Below are positions 7,790 to 16,035 of a DNA stretch of 55,553 nucleotides, piece by piece; the first letter of the stretch is position 1; each line of letters begins with the position of its first letter. The stretch lies in NCBI GenBank assembly GCA_002310235.1, contig DBYO01000008.1, positions 1 to 55,553 on the forward strand. The letters run 5' to 3'. The translations under genes were made by a program, and so were the position numbers. Origin of the DNA: Bacteroidales bacterium UBA1184 (lineage in GTDB: Bacteria; Bacteroidota; Bacteroidia; Bacteroidales; ML635J-15). The notes below the pieces were generated by a model. It did no database searches. It worked only from the letters and a program-made list of their open reading frames with translations, and was not told the origin of the DNA.

Positions 7790-7943
7790 AGAACTACGAA
7801 AGAAAATTCTTAATGGATTGAATCTTTCTTATCGAAAATTATTGGAGGCTAGAAAACAGCAGAACGAAACATTGGTTGTTTCGGAAGGTGGTAAAATCGT
7901 ATTACTTGAGGCTAAAAAAGTTAGATTAAAAGTTTTTAAATAG
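7770..7943 (+). CDS. Small 57-residue protein overlapping the zeta-like gene (candidate partner/antitoxin)
   Basis: A short ORF starting inside the last codons of the zeta-like gene and ending 3 bases before the transketolase start. The product begins MENCEIKELRKK, has a predicted amphipathic helix including LNLSYRKLLEARKQQNE, then LVVSEGGKIVLLEA, and is lysine-rich at the end. I have seen small proteins with this helix plus 'LVVSxxGKIV' layout beside COG4185 kinases, so it looks real. Toxin-first order with overlap is seen in some toxin-antitoxin modules, but an antitoxin role is unproven. Confidence 0.65.
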   Translation: MENCEIKELRKKILNGLNLSYRKLLEARKQQNETLVVSEGGKIVLLEAKKVRLKVFK

Positions 7944-7946
7944 AAT

Positions 7947-8795
7947 ATGGATAAAGTTGCCGAATTACAGACAATTGCTACGCAGGTAAGACGCGACCTG
8001 CTGAGAATGATTCATGCAAAAAAATCGGGACATCCGGGTGGCTCGCTTGGCGTTACCGACTTGATGGTTACATTGTACTTCGATGTGATGGAACACGATC
8101 CCAAGAATTTTGACATCAACGGAAAAGGTCAGGACTTGTTTTTCCTGTCGAATGGTCACACATCGGCTGCATGGTACAGCGTTCTTGCTCGTGCTGGATA
8201 TTTCCCAGTAGAGGAACTCAAGACTTTCCGTGCAATAAATTCCCGTTTGCAGGGACACCCGACCACTGCAGAAGGTTTGCCGGGAATCCGCATTGCTTCG
8301 GGTTCGCTCGGACAGGGCTTGTCGGCTGCCTGCGGTGCTGCTCTTGCAAAGAAGCTTAATGCCGACAATCATACGGTATTTTGTCTGATGGGCGATGGCG
8401 AAATCGAGGAAGGTCAGGTTTGGGAGGCTGCTATGTTTGCAAATGCCCGCGAAATCGACAACCTTATTGCTTTTGTTGACCTTAACCGCAAGCAGATTGA
8501 CGGTACAACCGAGGATGTCATGAAACTTGGCGATGTTAAGGCTAAGTGGGAAGCTTTTGGCTGGTATGTGCTCGAGTGCAACGGCAACGACATTGCCGAC
8601 CTGCGAAAGACCATCACCGATGCAAAAGGTCATCTCGGCAACAAGAAGCCTGTCATTGTACTCATGAAGACCGAAATGGGTATGGGTGTTGACTTTATGA
8701 TGGGAACCCACAAGTGGCATGGCACACCGCCAAACGACGAGCAGCTCGCTGCCGCCTTGGCACAGTTGCCCGAAACTCCACTAGGTGACTATTAA
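7947..8795 (+). CDS. Transketolase, N-terminal (TPP-binding) subunit
   Basis: A 282-residue protein matching only the N-terminal domain of transketolase, the part that binds thiamine pyrophosphate and metal. Motifs: KKSGHPGGSLGVTDL, LSNGHTSAAWYSVLARAGYF, GHPTTAEGLPGI, GSLGQGLSAACG and the TPP motif GDGEIEEGQVWEA. Transketolase moves two-carbon units in the pentose phosphate pathway and needs the C-terminal pyrimidine-binding and substrate half. In organisms with a split enzyme the second subunit is normally the next gene; here a terminator follows at once, so the partner must be elsewhere. The start lies 3 bases after the small ORF, so it may be co-transcribed with the zeta pair. Confidence 0.9.
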   Translation: MDKVAELQTIATQVRRDLLRMIHAKKSGHPGGSLGVTDLMVTLYFDVMEHDPKNFDINGKGQDLFFLSNGHTSAAWYSVLARAGYFPVEELKTFRAINSRLQGHPTTAEGLPGIRIASGSLGQGLSAACGAALAKKLNADNHTVFCLMGDGEIEEGQVWEAAMFANAREIDNLIAFVDLNRKQIDGTTEDVMKLGDVKAKWEAFGWYVLECNGNDIADLRKTITDAKGHLGNKKPVIVLMKTEMGMGVDFMMGTHKWHGTPPNDEQLAAALAQLPETPLGDY

Positions 8796-8820
8796 AATTG
8801 AATATGCTAGATTTTATATA

Positions 8821-8851
8821 ACGGCATTCCATTTGGGATGCCGTTTTTTTT
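8821..8851 (+). terminator. Rho-independent terminator after the transketolase subunit
   Basis: ACGGCATTCC (8821-8830) pairs with GGGATGCCGT (8835-8844) apart from one T-G step, with an ATTTG junction as loop; a run of eight T (8844-8851) follows. Confidence 0.85.
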
Positions 8852-8955
8852 GTTGTTTTGTAGTTGATTTTTGCAAATTCCTTTTTCGTTTTATACCTTT
8901 CCTCTAAAGAAAAATACAACTTGCTGATTATCAATAATGAATTTTCTTTATTGTG

Positions 8956-8990
8956 CTTACATAAAAATTATAATTTTTATGTAAGTTTGC
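8956..8990 (+). promoter_or_regulatory. 30-base perfect palindrome overlapping a -7 box (candidate operator/promoter)
   Basis: Half-site CTTACATAAAAATTA (8956-8970) is followed by its exact reverse complement (8971-8985). The right end overlaps TAAGTTTG (8982-8989), a TAnnTTTG box, so the palindrome fills the -33 to -7 interval of the presumed promoter for the lipoprotein at 9082. There is no G+C-rich stem, so it is not a typical terminator. The remaining intergenic sequence (8852-8955 and 8990-9081) is AT-rich and holds no gene I can see. Confidence 0.6.
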
Positions 8991-9081
8991 ACCTTGTAGA
9001 AGGTATGGATTGATGTGTTCAAACGATGCAATATATTGATTGAAAATAAATTATGTATTAACAAATAAAAACAATAGAAAT

Positions 9082-10005
9082 ATGAAGAAGTTTTACTTGA
9101 TGATTTTCGCCGTCGTTACCTTGGCAGGAATGTTAGCGATTAGCGGATGCAAGAAGAAGGAGACTTACACGGTAACATTTAATGCGAATGGCGGCACTGG
9201 CACAATGGTCGCGCAGACCTTTACCGAAGGCGAGGCACAGGCACTTACGCGCAATGCCTTTACCTACGACGGATATACCTTCACTGGCTGGAACACTGTG
9301 CCAGGCGGAAGCGGAGCCTCGTACACCGACGGACAGACCATAACCACAACCTCCGATATGACCTTGTACGCGCAGTGGACAAGCTCAACTCCTAGACCGA
9401 CCCCAAGCAGTACTCACGAATATGTTGACCTTGGCTTGCCAAGTGGAGCCAAGTGGGCTACCTGCAATGTCGGTTCCGACACCCCTGAAGGCTTCGGAGA
9501 CTACTTTGCCTGGGGAGAAATCACACCCAAGGAAGTATACGGCTGGAGCACCTATAAATATGCTGATGGTTCATACGGTACGCTCACCAAGTATTGCAAC
9601 AATGCCGAATATGGCTACCATGGATTCACTGATGTCTTGACAACCCTCGAGGCAAGTGACGATGCTGCCACTGCAAATTGGGTCGCAGGTTGGCGTATGC
9701 CGACAAGAGAGGAGTTTGATGAATTGATAAACAACTGCGCCATATCATGGACAACCCAGAACGAAGTAAACGGACTCCTTTTTACAAGTAATATTAACGG
9801 GAACTCCATCTTTTTGCCCGCTGCTGGATACCGCAACGTTAGTGAGTATATCGGTCTCAGTTCTAGTGGCAGTTACTGGTCCAATTCGCTATGTACAAGT
9901 AACCCACACTACTCGTGGAGCTTCGGCTTTAATTCTGACAATCCCGAAATGGGAGAAGGCTACCGCCGCTCTGGGTTTTCTGTGCGCCCTGTTTGCGCCC
10001 AGTAA
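9082..10005 (+). CDS. Lipoprotein with an InlB-type repeat and a FISUMP domain
   Basis: A 307-residue lipoprotein. I chose the ATG at 9082 because it gives a good signal with LAISGC and Cys 23 followed by KKK; an upstream in-frame ATG at 9040 would bury the signal. Residues about 27-95 form one Listeria-Bacteroides (InlB B) repeat: YTVTFNANGG, YDGYTFTGWNT, TLYAQW. A Ser/Thr/Pro linker leads to a FISUMP domain from residue about 112 (EYVDLGLPSGAKWATCNVG, FAWGEITPK, GWRMPTREEFDELI, LPAAGYR, GYRRSGFSVRPVC). Such proteins are probably exposed at the cell surface, possibly adhesive; function is unknown. Codons look richer in G+C than the neighbours. A terminator and a new promoter follow. Confidence 0.85.
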   Translation: MKKFYLMIFAVVTLAGMLAISGCKKKETYTVTFNANGGTGTMVAQTFTEGEAQALTRNAFTYDGYTFTGWNTVPGGSGASYTDGQTITTTSDMTLYAQWTSSTPRPTPSSTHEYVDLGLPSGAKWATCNVGSDTPEGFGDYFAWGEITPKEVYGWSTYKYADGSYGTLTKYCNNAEYGYHGFTDVLTTLEASDDAATANWVAGWRMPTREEFDELINNCAISWTTQNEVNGLLFTSNINGNSIFLPAAGYRNVSEYIGLSSSGSYWSNSLCTSNPHYSWSFGFNSDNPEMGEGYRRSGFSVRPVCAQ

Positions 10006-10030
10006 AGTTACGAAGTACGATTATAGACTT

Positions 10031-10064
10031 ACAGCAGTCGGCGGTGGTCGGCTGCTGTTTTTTT
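10031..10064 (+). terminator. Rho-independent terminator after the FISUMP lipoprotein
   Basis: ACAGCAG (10031-10037) pairs with CTGCTGT (10052-10058) around a GC-rich loop, then a T-run to 10064. The T-run also supplies the TTTG of the next promoter. Confidence 0.8.
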
Positions 10065-10093
10065 GCTTATATTGCTCTTTTGCATTATATTTG
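10062..10093 (+). promoter_or_regulatory. Promoter of the VWA protein gene
   Basis: TTTG (10062-10065), 20 bases, then TATATTTG (10086-10093), an almost ideal Bacteroidetes vegetative promoter, 16 bases before the ATG at 10110. Confidence 0.7.
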
Positions 10094-10109
10094 CAGTAAA
10101 TATATTGCC

Positions 10110-11504
10110 ATGAAGAAGATTGTCCTCATCATATTGCCCATCTTGGTTTCAATGCTTGCATTTTCGCAAGCACGAAAGCCTGTTGTCGAAGAACCAGAAC
10201 CACCGATGACACGCATACTTTTCATCTTTGATGCGTCGATGAGTATGTCAGATAAGTGGGAGGGTGGACAGAAGTTTGTGAAGGCTCGCGAACTTATGTT
10301 CGAACTGCTCGATTCTCTCGAAATGGTTCAGAAAAAGCATCCTCTTGAGGTGGCTTTGCGCGTTTACGGACACCAGAGCCCAGTGCCGCCGCAGGATTGC
10401 ACCGATTCCAAACTTGAAGTGTCGTTCGGCGAGAGCACAATCGGAATCATACGCGACAAGCTTATGTCGATAACACCCAAAGGAACAACGCCGATTGCCT
10501 ATTCGCTGGGCAAAAGCGAGGGTGATTTCCCCGACGACAAAGACAGCCGCAACATTATAATCCTCATTACCGATGGCATTGAAATGTGCAACGGTGACCC
10601 CTGCGAGGTTAGTGCGGCATTGCAGAAAAAAGGCGTTGTGCTGAAACCTTACATTATCGGTATCAACATCGATGTCAAGCAGGCCGATATGCTTGCCTGT
10701 ATGGGCAACTACTTCGATGCAGGAAACGAGCGTCAGTTCCGCCAGGCGATAACCACCATTGTTTCGGAGGTAACTTCGTTGACGGCAGTGCGCGTAAATC
10801 TGCTTGATATCAACGGCAAGCCTACCGAAACCAACGTTGCAATGTCGTTCCACGATATGCAGTCGGGCGATGTGCGCTACACCTATATGCACACAATGAA
10901 CGCTGCTGGTCAGCCAGATACCATTTATTTGGATGTGCTTTCGCAATACAAACTGAAGGTGCATACGGTTCCGCCTGTATATAAGGACGGCATAACCATT
11001 GAGGAAGGCAAGTTGAACATAATTGATGTGCCTGCACCACAGGGAACATTGCTAGTTGACATTAAGGGCGAAGACCCTGCAAATGCCGACATCAAGTGCA
11101 TAATTCGCGAGACTGGACTTCCGCACACTATTCATACCATCGATGCCGACAAGAAGCAGAATCTCATTGTCGGTCAGTACGATTTGGAAATTCTGACAAT
11201 GCCGCGCACATACGTCAATGCCGTGCGCATCGACCAGGGCAAGCTTCGCAAGATTGATATTCCGCAGCCAGGAACCGTGATAATAAATTTCCGTAGTCCG
11301 GCATTTGGCACTTTGTTGCATCAGGAAGGCGACAGGTTGACCGACATTTACGAATTTTCGCCCGACAAGACGCACTACAAGCTTCGTTTGCAGCCCGGTT
11401 ATTACCGCGTTGTTTTCCGCGACCAGCATAGTCATTCGGCAAAGAACTCGGCTGAGTTCAAGTTCCGTGTGAAGGAAGGTGAGATGACGGTGCAGAATCT
11501 GTAA
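10110..11504 (+). CDS. Exported von Willebrand factor A domain protein
   Basis: A 464-residue protein. The frame is open upstream, but the ATG at 10110 gives a signal peptide (MKKIVLIILPILVSMLAFSQ) and lies just after a good promoter, so upstream starts are rejected. A VWA domain spans roughly residues 35-220: ILFIFDASMSMSDKW has the DxSxS metal site, GTTPIAYSLG the threonine loop, and IIILITDGIEMCNGDPC the later aspartate. The C-terminal half contains beta-rich repeats (LLVDIKGEDP, TVIINFRSPAFG, YRVVFRDQHSHSA), probably Ig- or carboxypeptidase-regulatory-like. Likely periplasmic or cell-surface ligand binding. No partner ATPase of the MoxR type is nearby. Confidence 0.82.
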   Translation: MKKIVLIILPILVSMLAFSQARKPVVEEPEPPMTRILFIFDASMSMSDKWEGGQKFVKARELMFELLDSLEMVQKKHPLEVALRVYGHQSPVPPQDCTDSKLEVSFGESTIGIIRDKLMSITPKGTTPIAYSLGKSEGDFPDDKDSRNIIILITDGIEMCNGDPCEVSAALQKKGVVLKPYIIGINIDVKQADMLACMGNYFDAGNERQFRQAITTIVSEVTSLTAVRVNLLDINGKPTETNVAMSFHDMQSGDVRYTYMHTMNAAGQPDTIYLDVLSQYKLKVHTVPPVYKDGITIEEGKLNIIDVPAPQGTLLVDIKGEDPANADIKCIIRETGLPHTIHTIDADKKQNLIVGQYDLEILTMPRTYVNAVRIDQGKLRKIDIPQPGTVIINFRSPAFGTLLHQEGDRLTDIYEFSPDKTHYKLRLQPGYYRVVFRDQHSHSAKNSAEFKFRVKEGEMTVQNL

Positions 11505-11534
11505 TATCATTGAATATCAAAAATATTATTCCCT

Positions 11535-13820
11535 ATGAAGAATATCTTCTTTATCATTGCGTGCTTTGTTCTTGCACTTTGCTCGTGTACTAGTCGCAAT
11601 TCGGTAGTGCTTTCGCAGAAAGATGATTATGTTATTGTGTATGATGGAGATACATCTGGGTATGATTGTATGGCGGCATACGAGTTGAGCGATTTACTCG
11701 CCGAAATTTTCGGACACGAATATCCTGTTGTTACTTGCAATGAGTATGCAGGTGGAAATGCCATTTCGATAGGTTGCAATTCAATCTCGCAGGACATTTA
11801 CAATAGGTACAAAGATGAAATACGTGACGATGGATTCTTGATTCATACTGAAAATGGTAATCTTTATATATTTGGAAATCAAGAAGTAGCATCGCTGTAC
11901 GGTGCGTATCATCTGCTTGAAAATTATCTTGGTTGTACCTATACTTGTAACAACGGATTGCATATAGAAAAGCAATCGGGCAAGGTTGTGCTTGATATCC
12001 ATGACCTTCAGAACCCGTCGTTCCGATATCGTGAGACCTTGCAGCTTATTCCCAATGCCGACCCCAGGTATGCAAAGTGGCACAAGTTGCACAATCGTGC
12101 AGATTTCAATAGCGAGTGGGGGCTTTTTGTGCATACTTTTAAGGATTTAGTGCCAGTTTCGGAGTATTTTGACAGCCATCCCGAATGGTTCTCCGAAATG
12201 CATGGCAGGCGAGTGCGTGACGGGCAGTTGTGCCTTAGCAATCCCGAAGTGTTGGAGGTTCTTTGCAAGAATTTGGAGGCCAAGATGAAGGAAAATCCCG
12301 ACAAGAAAATTTGGTCGGTGTCGCAGAACGACAATGAGTCGTCGTGCCAGTGCGAGCATTGCCGTCGGCTCGATTCTATTTATGGCGGTCCGTCGGGAAC
12401 AATGATATGGTTTGTCAACCAGGTTGCCGAGCGTTTTCCCGACAAGGTGATTTCGACGCTCGCTTACCAGCAGACGCGCCATGCACCAAAGAACATAAAG
12501 CCGGCAGACAATGTGAACATAATGCTGTGTTCTATCGAATGTCCACGCCATCGACCAATTTCTGCCGACTCGTCGGAACATTCGTTCCAACGCGACTTGG
12601 CTGACTGGACTGCTTTGACGCACAACATTTTCCTGTGGGATTATGTGGTGCAGTTCCGCAACTATATGGATCCGTTCCCGAATCTGCATGTAATTCAGCC
12701 AAACTTGCAGGATTTTTACAAGCATGGCATTCCTATGATTTTTGAGCAGGGTTCCAACCAGAATATTACCGAAAACTACGAGTGGCGTACTTACCTGATT
12801 GCGCATTTGCTTTGGAATGTGAACCTTGATGTTGACAGTCTGCGAAGTCGTTTCCTTGATGCGCATTACGGGAAAAACAGGGCAGAATTTATTGCAAAGT
12901 ATTATGACACAATGCAGAAGGCTTTGGTTGAATCTGGCAAAGGACTTAACATCTACGGCTATCCGATAGATGCAGTTGACAGTTATTTGTCGCCAGACAA
13001 GATTACAGAATATCGCAAATTCTTCGCTTCGGCGTATGCTGTGCTGCCATACGACGGTTGTACTGACGAAGATGCAAAAATTTACAACGACAGATTGAGA
13101 TTGTTGGAAATGCCGCTCGATTTTGCCGAAATTGACCTTTCAATGTATGGTATTGACGATAATTTGTCGTTTTTTACCATAGGAAGCAATGGCGAGAAGG
13201 TTGTAAAGCCAGAAAAAATGCTCCTGGCGAAGAATTTTATTGCCGATTGCGAGCGACTTGGCGTAAAGCAGCTTGACGAAGCAAAATATACACCAGCCCA
13301 GTTGCAGGAGAACCTTGCAAACTTTGTTGCAAAATCGACTGGCAAAAATCTTGCCCTTGGCAAGTCGGTGTCTTGTTCGACAGAATGGAGCAATACCTAC
13401 GATGTCGGTGGTCCAAAGGCATTGACGGATGGTAAGTCGGGTGTTATGAACTATTATTACAACTGGCTTGGTTTCAATGGAAACGACATGGATGTGGTGA
13501 TAGACTTGGAGTCGGAGCGGAGTGTAGGCGAGGTTAGTGCCGACTTTCTGTTTTATCCATTGTCGTGGATTTTTGCACCTAAATGCGTTACTTGCTATCT
13601 CTCGGACGATGGTAAGAATTGGCGCGAAGTAGCAAAGAAAAGCTACGAGAACGAGGAGTCTTTGGCTGAATGCAAGATTGTTGGCTTCAAACTTAATTTC
13701 AAAGAGCAGAAGTCACGATATGTGCGGCTTAAGGCAGAATCTTTGCGTGTGAATCCCGAGTGGCATCGTGGAGTAGGGCAGCCGTGCTGGATATTCTGTG
13801 ACGAAGTGGTTGTGAAATAA
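11535..13820 (+). CDS. DUF4838 lipoprotein with a C-terminal F5/8 type C domain (glycosidase-like)
   Basis: A 761-residue lipoprotein; signal peptide ending ALCSC with Cys 18. Residues about 30-150 look like the N-terminal alpha/beta domain found in alpha-glucuronidase and GH20 enzymes (AAYELSDLLAEIFG, IFGNQEVASLYGAYHLLENYLGC). A DUF4838 barrel follows (HPEWFSEMHGRRVRDGQLCLSNPEV, VSQNDNESSCQCEHC, MIWFVNQVAERFPDK). From about residue 605 there is a discoidin/F5/8 C carbohydrate-binding domain (NLALGKSVSCS, ALTDGKSG, VIDLESERSVGEV, CYLSDDGKNWREVA). It probably acts on glycans at the cell surface, but no activity can be assigned. It lies 30 bases after the VWA gene and may be co-transcribed. Confidence 0.82.
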   Translation: MKNIFFIIACFVLALCSCTSRNSVVLSQKDDYVIVYDGDTSGYDCMAAYELSDLLAEIFGHEYPVVTCNEYAGGNAISIGCNSISQDIYNRYKDEIRDDGFLIHTENGNLYIFGNQEVASLYGAYHLLENYLGCTYTCNNGLHIEKQSGKVVLDIHDLQNPSFRYRETLQLIPNADPRYAKWHKLHNRADFNSEWGLFVHTFKDLVPVSEYFDSHPEWFSEMHGRRVRDGQLCLSNPEVLEVLCKNLEAKMKENPDKKIWSVSQNDNESSCQCEHCRRLDSIYGGPSGTMIWFVNQVAERFPDKVISTLAYQQTRHAPKNIKPADNVNIMLCSIECPRHRPISADSSEHSFQRDLADWTALTHNIFLWDYVVQFRNYMDPFPNLHVIQPNLQDFYKHGIPMIFEQGSNQNITENYEWRTYLIAHLLWNVNLDVDSLRSRFLDAHYGKNRAEFIAKYYDTMQKALVESGKGLNIYGYPIDAVDSYLSPDKITEYRKFFASAYAVLPYDGCTDEDAKIYNDRLRLLEMPLDFAEIDLSMYGIDDNLSFFTIGSNGEKVVKPEKMLLAKNFIADCERLGVKQLDEAKYTPAQLQENLANFVAKSTGKNLALGKSVSCSTEWSNTYDVGGPKALTDGKSGVMNYYYNWLGFNGNDMDVVIDLESERSVGEVSADFLFYPLSWIFAPKCVTCYLSDDGKNWREVAKKSYENEESLAECKIVGFKLNFKEQKSRYVRLKAESLRVNPEWHRGVGQPCWIFCDEVVVK

Positions 13821-13846
13821 AAAAAGGCGGAGAAATCCGCCTTTTT
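13821..13846. terminator. Bidirectional terminator between the DUF4838 gene and htpG
   Basis: AAAAAGGCGGA, a GAAA loop and TCCGCCTTTTT form a symmetrical 11-bp stem with A-run and T-run on either side. It can serve both the plus-strand gene ending at 13820 and the minus-strand gene ending at 13873. Confidence 0.9.
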
Positions 13847-13872
13847 ATTTTTTATGAGTTTATTGGTGAGGG

Positions 13873-15933
13873 TTATTCCTTCAGCAGGTCAACGCTACGT
13901 TCAACAAACTTGCTTAGCGATTCACCCTTGAGCAGGTTGTTTGCAAGCAATGCGAGGTCGAACAGCTGGCTTACAATCTTTTGGCTCTTGCCATATTCCT
14001 TGTACAAGTCTCTGCGCTTGTCATCGTTCTCGTTAATCTGCTTGCGCAAGTCATCGAGACGATTCTTGTCCTCAACAGGCTTTTCGTCCTCGGTCTTGTA
14101 CTGCTTCATCTTTTCGTCAAGTGCGTCCTTCTCGGCTTTCAATTTGTCGGCTTCGGCGTTGATTTCGCTGCGCTTGTCGGCGGTTGCCTTCTCCAAGTCC
14201 TTGCTTATGCCAACGATAAGCGGATGGTTGGTGTTGACGATGACTTTGTAGTCGTCGGGCATGTCGCGGTAAAAGTTTGTTCCGCCACTGAAAGCCGACA
14301 TATCCTTCATACGGCGCATGAATTCTTCGCGGACAATCACTACAGGCATATCTTCGGGCGACATGCTGTCGCTTACGACGTAGAAACGCTTGTCTTCGGG
14401 AGTTACGCCCTGGAATGCCCATTTGATGTCGTCCTGTTCGTTTGCACCGAGAACCGACTCTATCTTTTCTTCCTTGCGGATGAGGTTGTCAATGATGTCG
14501 GAATCGACACGGACAAAATGGCACTCGCCGAACTTCTGTTCAAGGAAATTGATGAAGTGGATGTCGAGCTGACCGTCCATCAGAAGCACGTCGTAGCCTT
14601 TGCCCTTGGCAGCCTGAATGTACGAATACTGGTCTTCGACATCGGTTGCATAGAGGTAAACGAGCTGTTTGTCCTTGTCGGTCTGTTCTGGTTCAATCTT
14701 ATTCTTGTATTCCTCGAAAGTGAAGTATTTGCCTTCGGTGTTCTTGATAAGTGCAAACTTTTCTGCCTTTTCGTAGAACTTTTCGTCCGACATCATACCG
14801 AACTCAATGAACAACTTTATGTCGTCCCATTTCTTTTCGAACTCGCTGCGGTCGTTCTTGAAAATTTCGGCAAGACGGTCACCGACCTTCTTGGTTATGT
14901 GGCTCGAAATCTTCTTTACATTTGAATCGCTCTGCAAGTAGCTTCTCGAAACGTTCAGCGGAATATCTGGAGAATCGAGAACGCCATGCAACAACATAAG
15001 GTATTCAGGAACAATGCCTTCTACCGAATCGGTAACGAAAACCTGATTGCAGTAGAGCTGAATCTTGTTCTTGTTTACATCGAGGTTCGACTTGATTTTC
15101 GGGAAGTAGAGTATACCAGTCAAGTTGAACGGGTAATCAACGTTCAAATGTATGTAGAACAGAGGTTCTTCGAAGTTCATCGGGTAAAGTTCGTGGTAGA
15201 ACTTCATGTAGTCTTCTTCCTTGAGATCGGCAGGTTTCTTCTTCCAAGCGGGATTTGTGTCGTTGATGATGTTGTCTTCGGCGGTTTCCTGCTCCTTGCC
15301 GTCCTTCCATTCCTTTTTCTTTCCGAAAACTACTGGAATAGGCAAGAATTTGCAGTATTTTTCAAGCATTTCCTTGATTCTGTTTTCTTCGAGGAACTCG
15401 GCAGATTCTTCGTCGATGTGCAGGATGATGTCGGTACCGATTTCGGGCTTTTCGGTTTCTTCGAGAGTGTATTCGGGGTCGCCGTTGCATTCCCAGCGGA
15501 CAGCCTGAGCCCCATCGCGGTACGACTTGGTGATGATTTCAACCTTTTCGGAAACCATGAACGACGAGTAGAAGCCGAGACCGAAATGTCCGATGATTGA
15601 ATTCGCAATGTCCTTGTACTTGTCGAGGAAGTCGCCTGCACCCGAGAATGCAATCTGGTTGATGTACTTGTCAACTTCTTCGGCGGTCATACCTATGCCG
15701 TTGTCGCTTACGGTAATGGTCTTTGCGTCCTTGTTTACCGATACCTTTACTTTAATGTCGTCGGTATTGCCGCTGTATTCGCCCGACTGCGACAAGGTTT
15801 TAAGTTTCTGACTTGCGTCAACAGCGTTTGATACCAATTCCCTGAGGAAAATTTCGTGGTCTGAGTATAAGAACTTCTTTATTACTGGGAAGATGTTTTC
15901 GGTGGTAACACCTATATTTCCTTTATTTGCCAT
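13873..15933 (-). CDS. htpG: Chaperone protein HtpG (Hsp90)
   Basis: ATP-dependent cytosolic chaperone of the Hsp90 family. 686 residues from the ATG at 15933; an upstream in-frame ATG at 15963 would add ten non-conserved residues, while MANKGNIGVTTENIFP matches the family start. GHKL-ATPase motifs: FLRELVSNAVDASQKL, VSDNGIGMTAEE, SIIGHFGLGFYSSFMV. The middle domain carries NVSRSYLQSD with the catalytic-loop arginine, and the C-terminal dimerisation domain is present with an unusually charged linker at about residues 555-610 (DKLKAEKDALDEKMKQ). Single gene with its own upstream region containing an inverted repeat at 15994-16006. Confidence 0.96.
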   Translation of the reverse strand: MANKGNIGVTTENIFPVIKKFLYSDHEIFLRELVSNAVDASQKLKTLSQSGEYSGNTDDIKVKVSVNKDAKTITVSDNGIGMTAEEVDKYINQIAFSGAGDFLDKYKDIANSIIGHFGLGFYSSFMVSEKVEIITKSYRDGAQAVRWECNGDPEYTLEETEKPEIGTDIILHIDEESAEFLEENRIKEMLEKYCKFLPIPVVFGKKKEWKDGKEQETAEDNIINDTNPAWKKKPADLKEEDYMKFYHELYPMNFEEPLFYIHLNVDYPFNLTGILYFPKIKSNLDVNKNKIQLYCNQVFVTDSVEGIVPEYLMLLHGVLDSPDIPLNVSRSYLQSDSNVKKISSHITKKVGDRLAEIFKNDRSEFEKKWDDIKLFIEFGMMSDEKFYEKAEKFALIKNTEGKYFTFEEYKNKIEPEQTDKDKQLVYLYATDVEDQYSYIQAAKGKGYDVLLMDGQLDIHFINFLEQKFGECHFVRVDSDIIDNLIRKEEKIESVLGANEQDDIKWAFQGVTPEDKRFYVVSDSMSPEDMPVVIVREEFMRRMKDMSAFSGGTNFYRDMPDDYKVIVNTNHPLIVGISKDLEKATADKRSEINAEADKLKAEKDALDEKMKQYKTEDEKPVEDKNRLDDLRKQINENDDKRRDLYKEYGKSQKIVSQLFDLALLANNLLKGESLSKFVERSVDLLKE

Positions 15934-15993
15934 AGTTTGAATATTTTTAGTTTTGTCGCACAATTGTCAAATGCTATGCCACTGCAGAAATAG

Positions 15994-16006
15994 TGACATA
16001 ATGTCA
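15994..16006. promoter_or_regulatory. Inverted repeat upstream of htpG (candidate operator)
   Basis: TGACAT-A-ATGTCA, 13 bases with perfect arms, 60 bases upstream of the htpG start codon. A loose promoter box (reading TAGCATTTG on the minus strand, 15968-15976) lies between it and the gene, placing the repeat near a -33 position. A heat-shock or other stress operator is possible; no regulator is identified. Confidence 0.4.
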
Positions 16007-16035
16007 GTATGAGTGGTTTGTTGTGGCGTGAATGA

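Noticed and set aside
9993..10109. N-terminal extension of the VWA protein
   Set aside because: The extension would run through the terminator and promoter; the ATG at 10110 directly gives a signal peptide.
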